A stretch of 64,000 nt of DNA from Pedobacter cryoconitis. GTDB lineage: Bacteria > Bacteroidota > Bacteroidia > Sphingobacteriales > Sphingobacteriaceae. A model generated the notes under the pieces. The model did not search any database. It saw only the letters and a list, made by a program, of their open reading frames with translations, and was not told the DNA's origin. Each line of letters begins with the position of its first letter. Position 1 is the first letter of the stretch. Position numbers and translations under genes: made by a program. Positions 34,602 through 43,637 of this stretch are shown piece by piece. Location of the stretch: the NCBI RefSeq assembly GCF_014200595.1, contig NZ_JACHCG010000001.1, positions 62,001-126,000 of the forward strand, in the 5' to 3' direction.

Positions 34602-35153
34602 TTATCTTTCTCTACCACCTCTTTGTGGCTGGTTATTGTTATTTCCTCTGTGCTCATCCCTTCCGTTTCCCTGCTCATGGCCGGCTCTGCCTTTCATCTG
34701 CGATCTTTCATTGGAACGGGGATTGATATTTTGCGCTGGTCTGTTGTTCCTTGCTGCAACGTATCTTTTATCTTTACTATCCCTGATATTTCCTTGTTTA
34801 CCATGATAGTTTTTGTATTTACCATATTGTTTAAGGTTTTGAGCATGATTTAAATATGGGTTCGGTGTATTCATAACAACCTTATAGCCATTGTATAAAT
34901 TATAATTACTGTATCTGGCTGGTAAGGTTCTTCTTGATACCCATTTCCCATTCACCAGGTAGGTGTAATTTTGTGACGATACATTGTAATATGAATCTAC
35001 ATCTGGCAGATAGTAGTTATCCACATGATCATATCCTGTAGGTCCCCAGGCAGGCTGAGATCCTATATTTATATTCAGGCTGATCTGTGCACTGGCTTTG
35101 ATGCTGCTAAACGAAGCTACTCCGATAATGACAGCTAATACAATTCTTTTCAT
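34602..35153 (-). CDS. Exported Asn/Arg-rich protein of unknown function
   Basis: A 183-residue protein with a signal peptide (SFSSIKASAQ, cleaved about residue 23), a tyrosine-rich middle (DHVDNYYLPDVDSYYNVSSQNYTYL, YSNYNLYNGYKVV) and a basic, low-complexity tail of Asn, Arg, Gly and Gln. It resembles small exported proteins frequent in Pedobacter and, in its tail, the YXWGXW protein at 5163. I do not assign a function. Single-gene unit with its own terminator. Confidence 0.72.
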   Translation of the reverse strand: MKRIVLAVIIGVASFSSIKASAQISLNINIGSQPAWGPTGYDHVDNYYLPDVDSYYNVSSQNYTYLVNGKWVSRRTLPARYSNYNLYNGYKVVMNTPNPYLNHAQNLKQYGKYKNYHGKQGNIRDSKDKRYVAARNNRPAQNINPRSNERSQMKGRAGHEQGNGRDEHRGNNNNQPQRGGRER

Positions 35154-35299
35154 TTGTGTGGTTGGTTATCTGCTGGGGGTATTCCAAACCAGATGCCATC
35201 ATTCAGTATATCAGGTGTTTTATCTATGAGCGAAGGTTATTTGCCGATGAAGAAGGGATACTTATCGCCCGTGGATGATTTTTTTAATATTTTAGCGTA

Positions 35300-35692
35300 A
35301 TGATAGATGTATCCTGTGCCCTGATTATTAGTCAGAACGGACAAGTTTTAGTAGCTCAAAGAAGTTTGAGTATGCAATTACCACTTAAATGGGAGTTTCC
35401 TGGTGGGAAAGTTGAGCCGGGTGAAACTGCTGAAGAATGTCTGATCCGGGAAATCCGGGAAGAACTTAGTGTGGAGATTCGGGTGATGAAGAAGATGCAA
35501 CCGTCGGTTTATGACCAGGGAAAACAACTCATCCGTTTACTTCCTTTTCAATGTAAACTGATTGCAGGAGAGATTAAACTGACTGAGCATGCTGCTTTTC
35601 AATGGCTGCTGCCTGCCGGATTAAAGAAACTGGACTGGGCGGAAGCAGATATTCCAATCGTACAAAACTTTATAGATGAAATGATGTTGTAA
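35300..35692 (+). CDS. MutT-type NUDIX hydrolase
   Basis: A 130-residue (deoxy)nucleoside-triphosphate pyrophosphohydrolase. The Nudix box is complete: GGKVEPGETAEECLIREIREEL, and the start VSCALIISQNGQVLVAQRSLSMQLPLKWEFPGG is that of 8-oxo-dGTP-cleaning MutT proteins. The role is nucleotide-pool sanitation. It is followed 14 bases later by the small membrane-protein ORF at 35707 on the same strand. Confidence 0.9.
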   Translation: MIDVSCALIISQNGQVLVAQRSLSMQLPLKWEFPGGKVEPGETAEECLIREIREELSVEIRVMKKMQPSVYDQGKQLIRLLPFQCKLIAGEIKLTEHAAFQWLLPAGLKKLDWAEADIPIVQNFIDEMML

Positions 35693-35706
35693 AGAAAATC
35701 TATATT

Positions 35707-35886
35707 ATGAACTCATTTTTCAAAACAATCATCGCAGGCTGGGGCGCTAAGAAACTTGGCGGAGGCTGCTTGTCTACTATCCTTATTTTTGTCCTTATTT
35801 ATGTTGCTTTAGGCCAATGCAGCAGAACGCCTCAACGTACAGCCGCATTGCACAAGACTGTACCCGTTATAGAAAACAGGCAGTAA
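35707..35886 (+). CDS. Small membrane protein, 59 residues
   Basis: An ATG-started 59-codon frame, below the size cut of common gene tracks. It begins MNSFFKTIIAGWGAKKLGGG, followed by one strongly hydrophobic helix (CLSTILIFVLIYVALGQCS) and a short basic tail. The GWGAKKLGGGCLST piece looks like a folded motif rather than random sequence, and the position directly after mutT on the same strand fits an operon. The stop is 7 bases before the end of the convergent redoxin gene. Confidence 0.65.
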   Translation: MNSFFKTIIAGWGAKKLGGGCLSTILIFVLIYVALGQCSRTPQRTAALHKTVPVIENRQ

Positions 35887-35893
35887 TTCCTTA

Positions 35894-36373
35894 TTATTTT
35901 GCGATCGCTGCAAAAAGCTTGGGTAACTCGGTGTCGCCGCTTGTTTTGAAGGTAAGCGCATTTTTAGGAGAGTATAAAAATAGAGATGGGTATTTTGTAG
36001 GCTGAAATAAAGGGATAAATACATGATCACGATCTTCCAGCAGCAATACATTTTTCTTTCCAACCAGGTTTTTACCGTATTTACTCATGAAATCGTTCAT
36101 CGTAATATGCTGATCAAGAGAAACAAGGTAGATATTCAATTTTTTTAAGTCTTCGTATTTCTTAGACAGTTCAATCATAGTCTTCTGGCAATGGACACAG
36201 GTTGCATCAAAGAACACAAAAAGAGATTTGTGGGCTGGAACAATCTGCGCTTTTGTAAATGTTTTTCCGTCAGCTTTGTAGAACTGGAAATTCGGGATAT
36301 CCGTAGCAGGCATTTGTGCCGAAGCAGTAAAAGAAATCAGGGCTATTATAAAGCTGAATAAATATGTTTTCAT
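35894..36373 (-). CDS. Periplasmic thioredoxin-like/redoxin protein
   Basis: A 159-residue exported protein, start ATG 36373 (MKTYLFSFIIALISFTASAQ). The fold is thioredoxin-like with the site CVHC in FFDATCVHCQKTMIEL, and a C-terminal TKYPSLFLYSPKN carrying the cis-proline. It resembles TlpA/AhpC-type redoxins, probably a periplasmic thiol reductase or peroxidase-like protein. Its expected partner (reductant) is not adjacent. Confidence 0.85.
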   Translation of the reverse strand: MKTYLFSFIIALISFTASAQMPATDIPNFQFYKADGKTFTKAQIVPAHKSLFVFFDATCVHCQKTMIELSKKYEDLKKLNIYLVSLDQHITMNDFMSKYGKNLVGKKNVLLLEDRDHVFIPLFQPTKYPSLFLYSPKNALTFKTSGDTELPKLFAAIAK

Positions 36374-36510
36374 AAGATCATATGTTTTTTCAATATTCGT
36401 GATGCCAGGCTTACTTATACAGGCTTCATTCATATTGTTAGGGTAATCAAATATAATAATAATTGGGATTGTCGGAAATGATAAGAAAATTAATTTTTAA
36501 TGGAAAAAGA

Positions 36511-36542
36511 AACGGGGACCATCCAGGCGGACGGTCCCCGTT
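36511..36542 (-). terminator. Terminator of the CBM9-like gene
   Basis: Ten-base arms AACGGGGACC (36511-36520) and GGTCCCCGTT (36533-36542); on the minus strand a T-rich tract follows. It lies about 75 bases beyond the stop at 36618. Confidence 0.85.
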
Positions 36543-36617
36543 ATCTAATTAACGCTCTCGTATATAAGACGACCAAATCTTCAATTTATTGTATACGATT
36601 AAAAAAAATTGAGAAAT

Positions 36618-37496
36618 TTAATTTGCCCGGTAAGAAGCGACAGGTCTGGCCAGTTCATATTTAATCCAAAAATCGGAAGCTGCTGTACGCTGATCATTTG
36701 AGCTATCTGCACTACGGGCTCCTTTACCACCGCCCATACCGCCGCCGCCATGTCTTCCACCTCCGCCACCGCCACCACGCATGCCGCCACCTTTTCCTCC
36801 CGGCATGCCATGACCACCACCAGTTGAACTTTCGCCCGCTGGCATTTCTTTATGATGATGTTCCGCGCCACTGTTTATTTTGATATTATAGGCAACCGCC
36901 TTAGTTTCATTTCCTTTTAAACCAAGCTGATTTAATGGAATTGCCAGTTCACAGATATAATCTCTCTGCTTATTGAAAGCTGCTGCGACCTCTATGCCAT
37001 CTTTATTTGGCATAGTCAAACTTCCGTCAGGAATATTTTTAAAGCCTGAAACCTGTATCGTATGTACCCCGCCATGTTCAAATTCATTGGTTTCGGCAGC
37101 CGGATGTGATGAAGTGTCATTTTGTTCGTGAGGAGCAGGAGGCTGGTTCATTCCCAGGAAATTGAGTTTGATACCATCTTTCTTTTTTCCTGCGGTATTG
37201 ATATCCAGTGTGAGCCCTGCGTACATCAGTTTCCTGGTGGTCACTTCATCCAGTGATTCAATGATGATATAAAGGTTTTGCTGGTCATTAGCCAGTGCAA
37301 ATGCAAGTTTGGTATCTGTATTGTAATTGTTGAGCGGCTCATGCCATTCGTCAGAGATCCCGTCAACTTTAACGGGCTGTTGTACCCATAAATTTACGTC
37401 CGCGTCCGGATCTGTTTTTTGCGCATAAAGCGACGTGGATGAAAGGCAGCTGATACTGCTAAAGAGCGCTAAACTCAGGATGGTTTTCAAATCCAT
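36618..37496 (-). CDS. Exported CBM9-like protein with glycine-rich tail
   Basis: A 292-residue exported protein, start at ATG 37496 (MDLKTILSLALFSSISCLSS). Residues about 30-180 read like a carbohydrate-binding family 9/DOMON fold: VKVDGISDEWHEPLNNYNTDTKLAFALAND, QNLYIIIESLDEVTTRKLM, GLTLDINTAGKKKDGIKLNF, GVHTIQVSGF and YICELAIPLNQLG. A Met/Gly/His-rich segment (GGGHGMPGGKGGGMRGG and more) precedes the last 30 residues. The Gly/His run may be a linker or metal site. Function unknown; single-gene unit. Confidence 0.72.
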   Translation of the reverse strand: MDLKTILSLALFSSISCLSSTSLYAQKTDPDADVNLWVQQPVKVDGISDEWHEPLNNYNTDTKLAFALANDQQNLYIIIESLDEVTTRKLMYAGLTLDINTAGKKKDGIKLNFLGMNQPPAPHEQNDTSSHPAAETNEFEHGGVHTIQVSGFKNIPDGSLTMPNKDGIEVAAAFNKQRDYICELAIPLNQLGLKGNETKAVAYNIKINSGAEHHHKEMPAGESSTGGGHGMPGGKGGGMRGGGGGGGRHGGGGMGGGKGARSADSSNDQRTAASDFWIKYELARPVASYRAN

Positions 37497-37706
37497 TTTT
37501 TTGCAGCAAGGGGGATATATAACCTCGCTTAACAAAGCTATCTGATCAACTACATATTCTAAATAAATTAACATTTTTTAACGCATAGAACCGCAACAAA
37601 TGGGCTTATCATTTTGTTCCTTTTATTCATAATATACTTATGGGACTATTGTCTATTGTGTAATTTATGGGTTCAGTGTATCTTGGCTTAAATACTAAAT
37701 ATAAAC

Positions 37707-37970
37707 ATGACAGCTGTTGACCTCCAAAAGAGACAGAAATTATTCTATAGTATTATAGATCAGGTGGAGAAAGATTATCACTTATACTTTGGTCTTAAAT
37801 CTATTCAAAAGAGATTAAGCCAGACAGAGCGCATCTATGATCATTTTATACTGGATCATCAATCTTTCAAGATATCTTTTTATCCGGAAAGTGACTTACC
37901 GCAAGAAATCAGAGATTTGATTCTGGACGCCTGTCATCAGACGTTTTCTGAGCAAATAAACGCAAGCTAA
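37707..37970 (+). CDS. Small conserved-looking protein of unknown function
   Basis: An 87-residue acidic protein with helical pattern (DLQKRQKLFYSIIDQVEKDYHLYFGLKS; DHFILDHQSFKISFYP; IRDLILDACHQTFSEQINAS). No signal peptide, no membrane helix and no known motif. The 210-base region in front of it is AT-rich, and no promoter of the TAnnTTTG type is clear. I do not recognise a family. Confidence 0.6.
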   Translation: MTAVDLQKRQKLFYSIIDQVEKDYHLYFGLKSIQKRLSQTERIYDHFILDHQSFKISFYPESDLPQEIRDLILDACHQTFSEQINAS

Positions 37971-38079
37971 AATTGACTTTGTGATTACTTAGCTAAAGGC
38001 TTTTAAAACTTAATTATAGTTGAAATTTGAGGTTTTGTCTCTAATTTAGGTTTCTAAATCTTCACTGATTTTCAAGCCT

Positions 38080-40224
38080 ATGAAACCTCTCATTTTCATT
38101 ATTTTATGGTTATTTGTACAGAATGCTTCCGCACAAAACAAAGAAAGGGTTTTGTTGAGTGATCTGTATCAGATAAAAACAGCTTCTAATGTGAAATTTT
38201 CTCCCGATGGAAAGTGGTATGTTTATAATGTTCAGTCTATAGTTGCGAATGAAGCTAAGACCGGGGAATATGATTATCAGCGGCAATGGTTTCTGGTAGC
38301 TGCCGGTTTGAGTTCAGCGCCAAGAGCAATAACTAATCAGAAAGAGAATAGCAGCAATGTCTGCTGGTCGGGAGATAGTCAGCAATTATTTTTCACCAGG
38401 GTAGTCAAAGGAAAATCTCAAATATTCAAATTGCCACTAAATGGTGGTGAAGCTGTGCAGTTAACAGATTTTCAATACGGCGCGGAACGCCCGATGGTAA
38501 GCAAGGATGGAAAGACACTGTTTTTTTCTGCTTCACTGAGCCTGGACGAACTGGAAAAGGATTCAGTAATGAATCCACAAAAAATGTCGCCCCTTTGGAA
38601 TCTGGAAAAGCCTGAAGTTACTGCTGATGAGATTTATACAAATTCAGCTAAAGGAAATCCTGATGGCAGTTTAAAGGAAATCAGAGCTTATTTGCAACAA
38701 AATGAAAAAGAGAAAAAAGCAAAAGTTTTTAACCGGTTAGATTTTCAGGATGAAGCGGTCACTAATCCTGAGCTGAATTTCACCCAGATATTTACTTTAT
38801 CACTGGTTCACCTTCCTGCTGTTCCTGTGCCTTTAACCAGCGGCTTTTATAGTTATGAATTGATAGCTGTGAGCCCTGACAACAAATCTATTCTGGTGAA
38901 TGCCGATCTCAATCCTTCGGTACATCCCGACAGAAGTATGGAGTCTGCTATTTACAGGTTAAATATAAACGGAGGAAAACCAGAGTTAATTTTAAGTGGT
39001 GCCGGTCAGCAGTTTAAAGCAACCAGTATTTCTGGCGATGGCAATTGGATGAGTTTTACACAAACTCCTGGAAAAGGAATAAATATCGGAAAGACCTTTG
39101 TTTACAATTTTAAATCGAAGGAACAGTTTCAAGTACCTTTAGAACGCAATTTCAGTAGTTTTAACTGGAATAAGGAAAATACGCAGCTTTATTTTACAGC
39201 CAGTTCCAATGGAGGAAATGTATTGTATAGCTATAAACCAGCTGATCATGCTGTAAAACGTCTTTCCGCTTTTGATAGTGGAATAACATCATTTGATATT
39301 AATAAAACACAAATGGTTTATTCGCAAACGAATACTTCCGATCCTTCTGAAGTATTTACGGCTGATCTGCTGAATAAAAATCCTAAAAGGATAACCAGCC
39401 TCAATACAGGATGGCTTGCAGGGAAAAAACTGAGTTATCCGGTTAAAAAAACGTTTACCAATGATCAGGGAATGGAAGTGGAGTACTGGGTAATGAAACC
39501 CGCAGGAGCAGAAGCTGGACAAAAGTACCCGGTAATGCTGGAAATTCATGGCGGGCCATCAGCGATGTGGGGGCCGGGTGAATCCAGTATGTGGCATGAA
39601 TTTCAATATTATACTGGTTTAGGTTATGGCGTTGTTTATGCCAATCCGCGCGGATCGGGTGGTTATAATGAGGCTTTTTTAAGAGCTAATGTCAAGGATT
39701 GGGGAGCGGGGCCAATGCGTGATGTGATTAAAGCACTCGATCTGACGATTGAAGAGGGCTGGGCTGATACGACTAAACAATTCATTACCGGAGGTTCCTA
39801 TGCAGGATATCTGACGACCTGGATCATCTCTCATACCAACCGGTTTAAAGCAGCCTGCGCACAGCGCGGTGTTTATGACCTGAATACATTTTTTGGAGAA
39901 GGTAATGCGTGGCGGCTGGTGCCGGAGTATTTTGGTGGTTACCCCTGGGAAAAGGAAGCGGGGAAACTTCTCAGAGCTGAATCTCCATTTACCTACGTAG
40001 ACCAGATCCATACACCATTGATTATTTTTCATGGGGAAACGGATTTAAGGACTGGGGTTGTCCAATCTGAAATGCTCTATAAAGCACTTAAAGTTTTGGG
40101 CAGGCCCGTAGAATATGTAAGACATCCGGGTGGTACCCATGAACTCACCAGGTCCGGAAATAACAGGCAGCGTGCTGACCAGATGTTAAGGACGATGGAA
40201 TTTTTTGAACGATACAAACAATAA
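38080..40224 (+). CDS. S9-family prolyl-oligopeptidase-type peptidase
   Basis: A 714-residue exported serine peptidase: signal peptide (residues 1-18, NASAQ), an N-terminal beta-propeller of WD-like repeats (about 30-440) and a C-terminal alpha/beta hydrolase domain. The catalytic triad is visible: Ser about 573 in GGSYAGY, Asp about 655 in HGETDLRTG and His about 687 in GGTHELTRSG. It belongs to the acylaminoacyl-peptidase/DPP-like group and cuts short peptides in the periplasm. The next gene, an MFS transporter, overlaps its stop by one base (TAATG). Confidence 0.92.
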   Translation: MKPLIFIILWLFVQNASAQNKERVLLSDLYQIKTASNVKFSPDGKWYVYNVQSIVANEAKTGEYDYQRQWFLVAAGLSSAPRAITNQKENSSNVCWSGDSQQLFFTRVVKGKSQIFKLPLNGGEAVQLTDFQYGAERPMVSKDGKTLFFSASLSLDELEKDSVMNPQKMSPLWNLEKPEVTADEIYTNSAKGNPDGSLKEIRAYLQQNEKEKKAKVFNRLDFQDEAVTNPELNFTQIFTLSLVHLPAVPVPLTSGFYSYELIAVSPDNKSILVNADLNPSVHPDRSMESAIYRLNINGGKPELILSGAGQQFKATSISGDGNWMSFTQTPGKGINIGKTFVYNFKSKEQFQVPLERNFSSFNWNKENTQLYFTASSNGGNVLYSYKPADHAVKRLSAFDSGITSFDINKTQMVYSQTNTSDPSEVFTADLLNKNPKRITSLNTGWLAGKKLSYPVKKTFTNDQGMEVEYWVMKPAGAEAGQKYPVMLEIHGGPSAMWGPGESSMWHEFQYYTGLGYGVVYANPRGSGGYNEAFLRANVKDWGAGPMRDVIKALDLTIEEGWADTTKQFITGGSYAGYLTTWIISHTNRFKAACAQRGVYDLNTFFGEGNAWRLVPEYFGGYPWEKEAGKLLRAESPFTYVDQIHTPLIIFHGETDLRTGVVQSEMLYKALKVLGRPVEYVRHPGGTHELTRSGNNRQRADQMLRTMEFFERYKQ

Positions 40225-41432
40225 TGATTAAAAAAGTATATACCACCTATAAAGATTCTTTCTCTGGATTAAGCGCTGAAACCTGGTTATTAAGCATAGT
40301 GATGCTCATCAACAGGAGCAGTAGTATGGCTGTACCTTTTATGAGTTTATATATGACCCAATACCTGCACAGACCACCCTCTGATGCAGGATTAATCATC
40401 ACCATTTTTGGGGTAGGTTCTATTCTGGGTGCAACCGCAGGCGGAAAGTTAACTGATGTGATTGGTTTCAGGGCTGTACAGATTATTTCTTCCATTGTTG
40501 GCGGGTTGTTTTTTATCCTGTATTCTACGGTAACACATTTTCATACCTTATGTATGCTGACTATTGTAATCAGCTTTTTCTCTGAAGCCTTTAGACCGGC
40601 AAATTTTGCTGCAATTGCAACGTATGCGAAAGAAGGGACTCAAACCCGTTCTTATTCACTGAACAGGCTGGCCACGAATATGGGCTGGGCAGTGGGGAGT
40701 GCTGTAGGAGGGATTGTCGCTTCTTTCAGTTATCCTTTACTCTTTGTGCTGGATGGAGCGGTAAGTGCACTTTCTGGTTTTGCTATTTTATTGCTTTTAC
40801 CCGCAACTGTAAAGGGAGCACGAAAAGCAGTCGCTGAAAAAATTAAAGGGATGCAGGTACGCAAGCCGTGGGAAGATGTGCTGTTTATCAAATTTTTATT
40901 GCTGACGACCATGTTAACTACTTGTTTCTATCTGATGTTCAGGGTAGTCCCTTTATTTTATAAAGAGGTTTGGCATATCAATGAGCTGGAAATTGGTTTA
41001 ATATTGGGGATGAATGGTTTGATCATCGCACTTTTTGAAATGGTCATGATCAGCAGGATTGAGAATAAACGTTCCCCAATTCATTATATCGTTAAAGGTG
41101 TATTGTTTATTGCCAGTGCATATATTATGTTATTACTGCCAGGAATGACCCCTGTGATGCTCGCTCTTTTATCTGTATTGCTGTTTACAATCGGGGAAAT
41201 GTTTGCACTTCCTTTTATTAATACTTTTGTAATGAGCAGAACCAATGAGTTTAACCGCGGACAATATGCTGCCGGATATACTTTAAGCTGGTCGGTTTCA
41301 CAGGTGATCGGCCCTTCAGCTGGTTTTTACCTGGCTGAAAAATATGGGTATAACTGGTTGTGGATTATGCTGATCTTATTGTTAGTCGTTTGTGCGTCAG
41401 GTTTTAAATTACTGAAACATAAAATGGATTAA
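40224..41432 (+). CDS. MFS transporter coupled to the S9 peptidase gene
   Basis: A 402-residue membrane protein with about 12 predicted helices and the A-motif region GGKLTDVIGFRAVQ. The start codon overlaps the peptidase stop in TAATG, so translation is coupled. The likeliest reading is uptake of peptides or amino acids released by the peptidase, or export; inference only. Length is normal for the family. Confidence 0.88.
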   Translation: MIKKVYTTYKDSFSGLSAETWLLSIVMLINRSSSMAVPFMSLYMTQYLHRPPSDAGLIITIFGVGSILGATAGGKLTDVIGFRAVQIISSIVGGLFFILYSTVTHFHTLCMLTIVISFFSEAFRPANFAAIATYAKEGTQTRSYSLNRLATNMGWAVGSAVGGIVASFSYPLLFVLDGAVSALSGFAILLLLPATVKGARKAVAEKIKGMQVRKPWEDVLFIKFLLLTTMLTTCFYLMFRVVPLFYKEVWHINELEIGLILGMNGLIIALFEMVMISRIENKRSPIHYIVKGVLFIASAYIMLLLPGMTPVMLALLSVLLFTIGEMFALPFINTFVMSRTNEFNRGQYAAGYTLSWSVSQVIGPSAGFYLAEKYGYNWLWIMLILLLVVCASGFKLLKHKMD

Positions 41433-41486
41433 ACTGTCTTTAATAGTGAATGCAATTTTGTAATATTATTGAAAAAAAACAAAACT

Positions 41487-41897
41487 ATGAAACGTAATGC
41501 AACAGCCGTTTGGAATGGCACAATTAAAGAAGGTAAAGGTCATTTAACAACTGACAGCACTGTACTGAACCAAACTCAATATTCATTTAGCAGCCGTTTT
41601 GAAGATGGCATAGGTACTAATCCAGAAGAGTTGATGGCAGCTGCACACGCAGGATGTTTTACCATGAAATTAAGTCTTGATTTAACTGAAGCTGGTTTTA
41701 ACCCAACATCACTGGAAACTAAGGGAACAGTATCTTTAGATAATGGAGTGATTACAAGTTCTAACCTGGTATTGAAAGCAAGTATCCCTGATATTACTGA
41801 AGCGCAATTTCAGGAAATTGCTGCTGGCGCAAAAGAGAATTGCCCGGTAAGTAAAGCTTATAATGTGGCTATTTCTCTGGAAGCCAGTTTGGTTTAG
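41487..41897 (+). CDS. OsmC-family peroxiredoxin-like protein
   Basis: A 136-residue OsmC/Ohr-family protein from ATG 41487 (MKRNATAVWNGTIKEGKGHL). The redox cysteines are in HAGCFTMKLS and ENCPVSKAYN. It likely reduces organic hydroperoxides with thiol reductant. A TTG 18 bases upstream gives a longer frame but not a better start. It ends before a strong terminator and is not clearly linked to the MFS gene 54 bases upstream. Confidence 0.92.
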   Translation: MKRNATAVWNGTIKEGKGHLTTDSTVLNQTQYSFSSRFEDGIGTNPEELMAAAHAGCFTMKLSLDLTEAGFNPTSLETKGTVSLDNGVITSSNLVLKASIPDITEAQFQEIAAGAKENCPVSKAYNVAISLEASLV

Positions 41898-41940
41898 GAG
41901 AATAATTAATATAATTTTTAAGAAGCTGTTTGACTGCTTC

Positions 41941-41974
41941 AAAGAAATGCCTTCTGTAAAGAAGGCATTTCTTT
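41941..41974. terminator. Bidirectional terminator after osmC-like gene
   Basis: Fourteen-base arms AAAGAAATGCCTTC (41941-41954) and GAAGGCATTTCTTT (41961-41974) over a 6-base loop, with T-rich DNA beyond. It ends the OsmC gene on plus and the small membrane protein on minus. Confidence 0.9.
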
Positions 41975-41985
41975 TATTTTCCGGA

Positions 41986-42093
41986 TTAGTATTTTGGCGG
42001 GGCGATAAGATTGCGCATCACTAAAAAGATAACAATCAATGCCAGCAGAATGATCATAATTTCTGACAATCCAATCTTGGTATTATTTACCAT
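41986..42093 (-). CDS. Small membrane protein, 35 residues
   Basis: A 35-codon frame from ATG 42093 to TAA 41986, below the size of the standard frames. It begins MVNNTKIGLSEIMIILL, continues as a hydrophobic helix to residue 26, and ends RNLIAPPKY. The bidirectional terminator lies 12 bases after the stop. Single-helix proteins of this form (KIG-SE-helix-short tail) are common in Bacteroidota. Confidence is limited by the size. Confidence 0.55.
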   Translation of the reverse strand: MVNNTKIGLSEIMIILLALIVIFLVMRNLIAPPKY

Positions 42094-42282
42094 ATATAAT
42101 ATTGTATTCATCTTATTGTCTGGTTTATGGAGGGTGATTTACCTTCCTGTTTACGTTTATTGGAGGTGTGTGGATTTCAATGTATTGAATTTTATAGTAA
42201 ATGGGCTTTTAAATTTAATCTTTAACCAAACAATAAGCCTTTTCATTCCTTTTTAGGGTATAGATTTCTAAAAAATTAAATT

Positions 42283-42699
42283 ATGGACAGGTTAGTTATT
42301 GAATCAATCCTTGCGGAGACTGAAAAAATATATGTATCTAATGATAGTGAAAGTGCTGAATTGGGTACGATACTAATGCTTGGCTTTAAGGCCGATCATG
42401 CGGAACAAGTTGTTAATGCCTTTACGGCTTTGAAAAATATAACGCATGGTAAGGTGGTAGAACTGGTCATTTGTAAAACACTGACTTCAGGGATTTATGA
42501 TCTGGAGCTTAAAACAGATGCATTGGATGAACCAGTCAGAATCCTGAATAAAGCCATACCAGATGATTTACTGTTGCGGCTTGAAAGTCAGTTACAAAAA
42601 GATCAGGAAATCCTGCTGGGGACTAATGTATCGGAACAGGAGAGCTGGATTACTTTAACAGGTGCACAGGTCAAAGAGTGTGCAGTTAAAGAAAAATAA
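42283..42699 (+). CDS. Soluble protein of unknown function heading a membrane/coiled-coil cluster
   Basis: A 138-residue soluble protein, ATG 42283 (MDRLVIESILAETEKIYVSN). It is mixed alpha/beta (GTILMLGFKADHAEQVVNAFTAL; LELKTDALDEPVRILNKAIPDDLLLRLE). No signal, membrane helix or known motif. A strong terminator follows, separating it from the three-gene operon at 42925, so shared function with that operon is not implied. Confidence 0.65.
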   Translation: MDRLVIESILAETEKIYVSNDSESAELGTILMLGFKADHAEQVVNAFTALKNITHGKVVELVICKTLTSGIYDLELKTDALDEPVRILNKAIPDDLLLRLESQLQKDQEILLGTNVSEQESWITLTGAQVKECAVKEK

Positions 42700-42711
42700 A
42701 TTGTTTCTCAG

Positions 42712-42770
42712 CCAGCTTCTATAACCACTTTCTGCATTTGTGCCGAGGATGGTTATAGAAGCTGGTTTTT
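42712..42770 (+). terminator. Long-loop hairpin terminator
   Basis: Sixteen-base arms CCAGCTTCTATAACCA (42712-42727) and TGGTTATAGAAGCTGG (42750-42765), 22-base loop, then five T. It lies 13 bases after the stop at 42699. Confidence 0.8.
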
Positions 42771-42924
42771 AGTTAATCATCAGTCCCCCTGATGTATTAA
42801 AATTCCTTTAACTGTATTTCATTTTTTTTAAAATCTGGTTTTGCTTTTCAGGTAAAATACCTTGTTAAATAAATCATCTGGTTATGTCTGTTTTTTGTTA
42901 TTTTCGTGACAGATAAAATTAATT

Positions 42925-43629
42925 ATGAGTGAGGAACCAGCTAATAACTCCTTTGGGATTTTAAGAAGCTTAAAGAAATTAATCTTTGAAGATAGCCCTG
43001 AGCCTTTTGTCCCTGAATTAAAACAGACAGTAACACCAGCGCCAGCTAAAACGGGTGAAGTTGTAACTAACAACCCTCAAACTAATCTAACACAAAATAC
43101 TTCTGATCTGCCGCCGGCAGATGTCAAGCAGATGAAGCTTAAAGTGCTGGAGATATTGGAAAGAATTAACGAACCGGGTTTGGACTTTTTTGAAGTTTGG
43201 AATGCAGCTGCCGAAATGGGCAGTGTAAATGCAGGCTCTATCAAGGCAGCTTTTACTTCTTTAAAGTACGTGGATAAAACGCTGGATAAGGATAAGCTGG
43301 TCAGGACTGGTGAGAATTATGCGGCCGAATTGCAAAAGGTTATTGAAAAGGAAAGTAATCAAAAACAACTGCAAAAGGAAAGTATTGAACAGAATCAGGT
43401 GGCAGAAAAAGCCAGTTTGACTGCGGAGATTCAGCGCCTTGAACAAAATATGGAGGAGTTGCGTGAAAGGCTGGGCGCCAGACAAAAGGAACTTAAAGAA
43501 ATCAACAATAAATATGAACCTCAGTTGAAAGATATAGATGCAAAAATTGCTGTCGGTAAAACAGCAGTTGCAGAAGTAATCACTGATATTAAAAATGCGC
43601 TTAACATAATCCAAACCAATATAAACTAA
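42925..43629 (+). CDS. Coiled-coil protein, first gene of a three-gene operon
   Basis: A 234-residue soluble protein. The N-terminal 65 residues are Pro/Thr/Glu-rich and probably flexible; about 68-125 forms a small helical domain (KQMKLKVLEILERINEPGLDFFEVWNAA); about 130-215 is a long coiled coil rich in Glu, Gln and Lys (LTAEIQRLEQNMEELRERLGA). No enzyme motif. The next gene, a membrane protein, starts 8 bases later. Function is not recognised; the design fits a scaffold or membrane-associated adaptor. Confidence 0.75.
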   Translation: MSEEPANNSFGILRSLKKLIFEDSPEPFVPELKQTVTPAPAKTGEVVTNNPQTNLTQNTSDLPPADVKQMKLKVLEILERINEPGLDFFEVWNAAAEMGSVNAGSIKAAFTSLKYVDKTLDKDKLVRTGENYAAELQKVIEKESNQKQLQKESIEQNQVAEKASLTAEIQRLEQNMEELRERLGARQKELKEINNKYEPQLKDIDAKIAVGKTAVAEVITDIKNALNIIQTNIN

Positions 43630-43637
43630 AAATTAAG

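Noticed and set aside
35017..35025. Perfect DnaA box TTATCCACA
   Set aside because: It lies inside the coding region of the exported protein at 34602 and is alone; a chance match.
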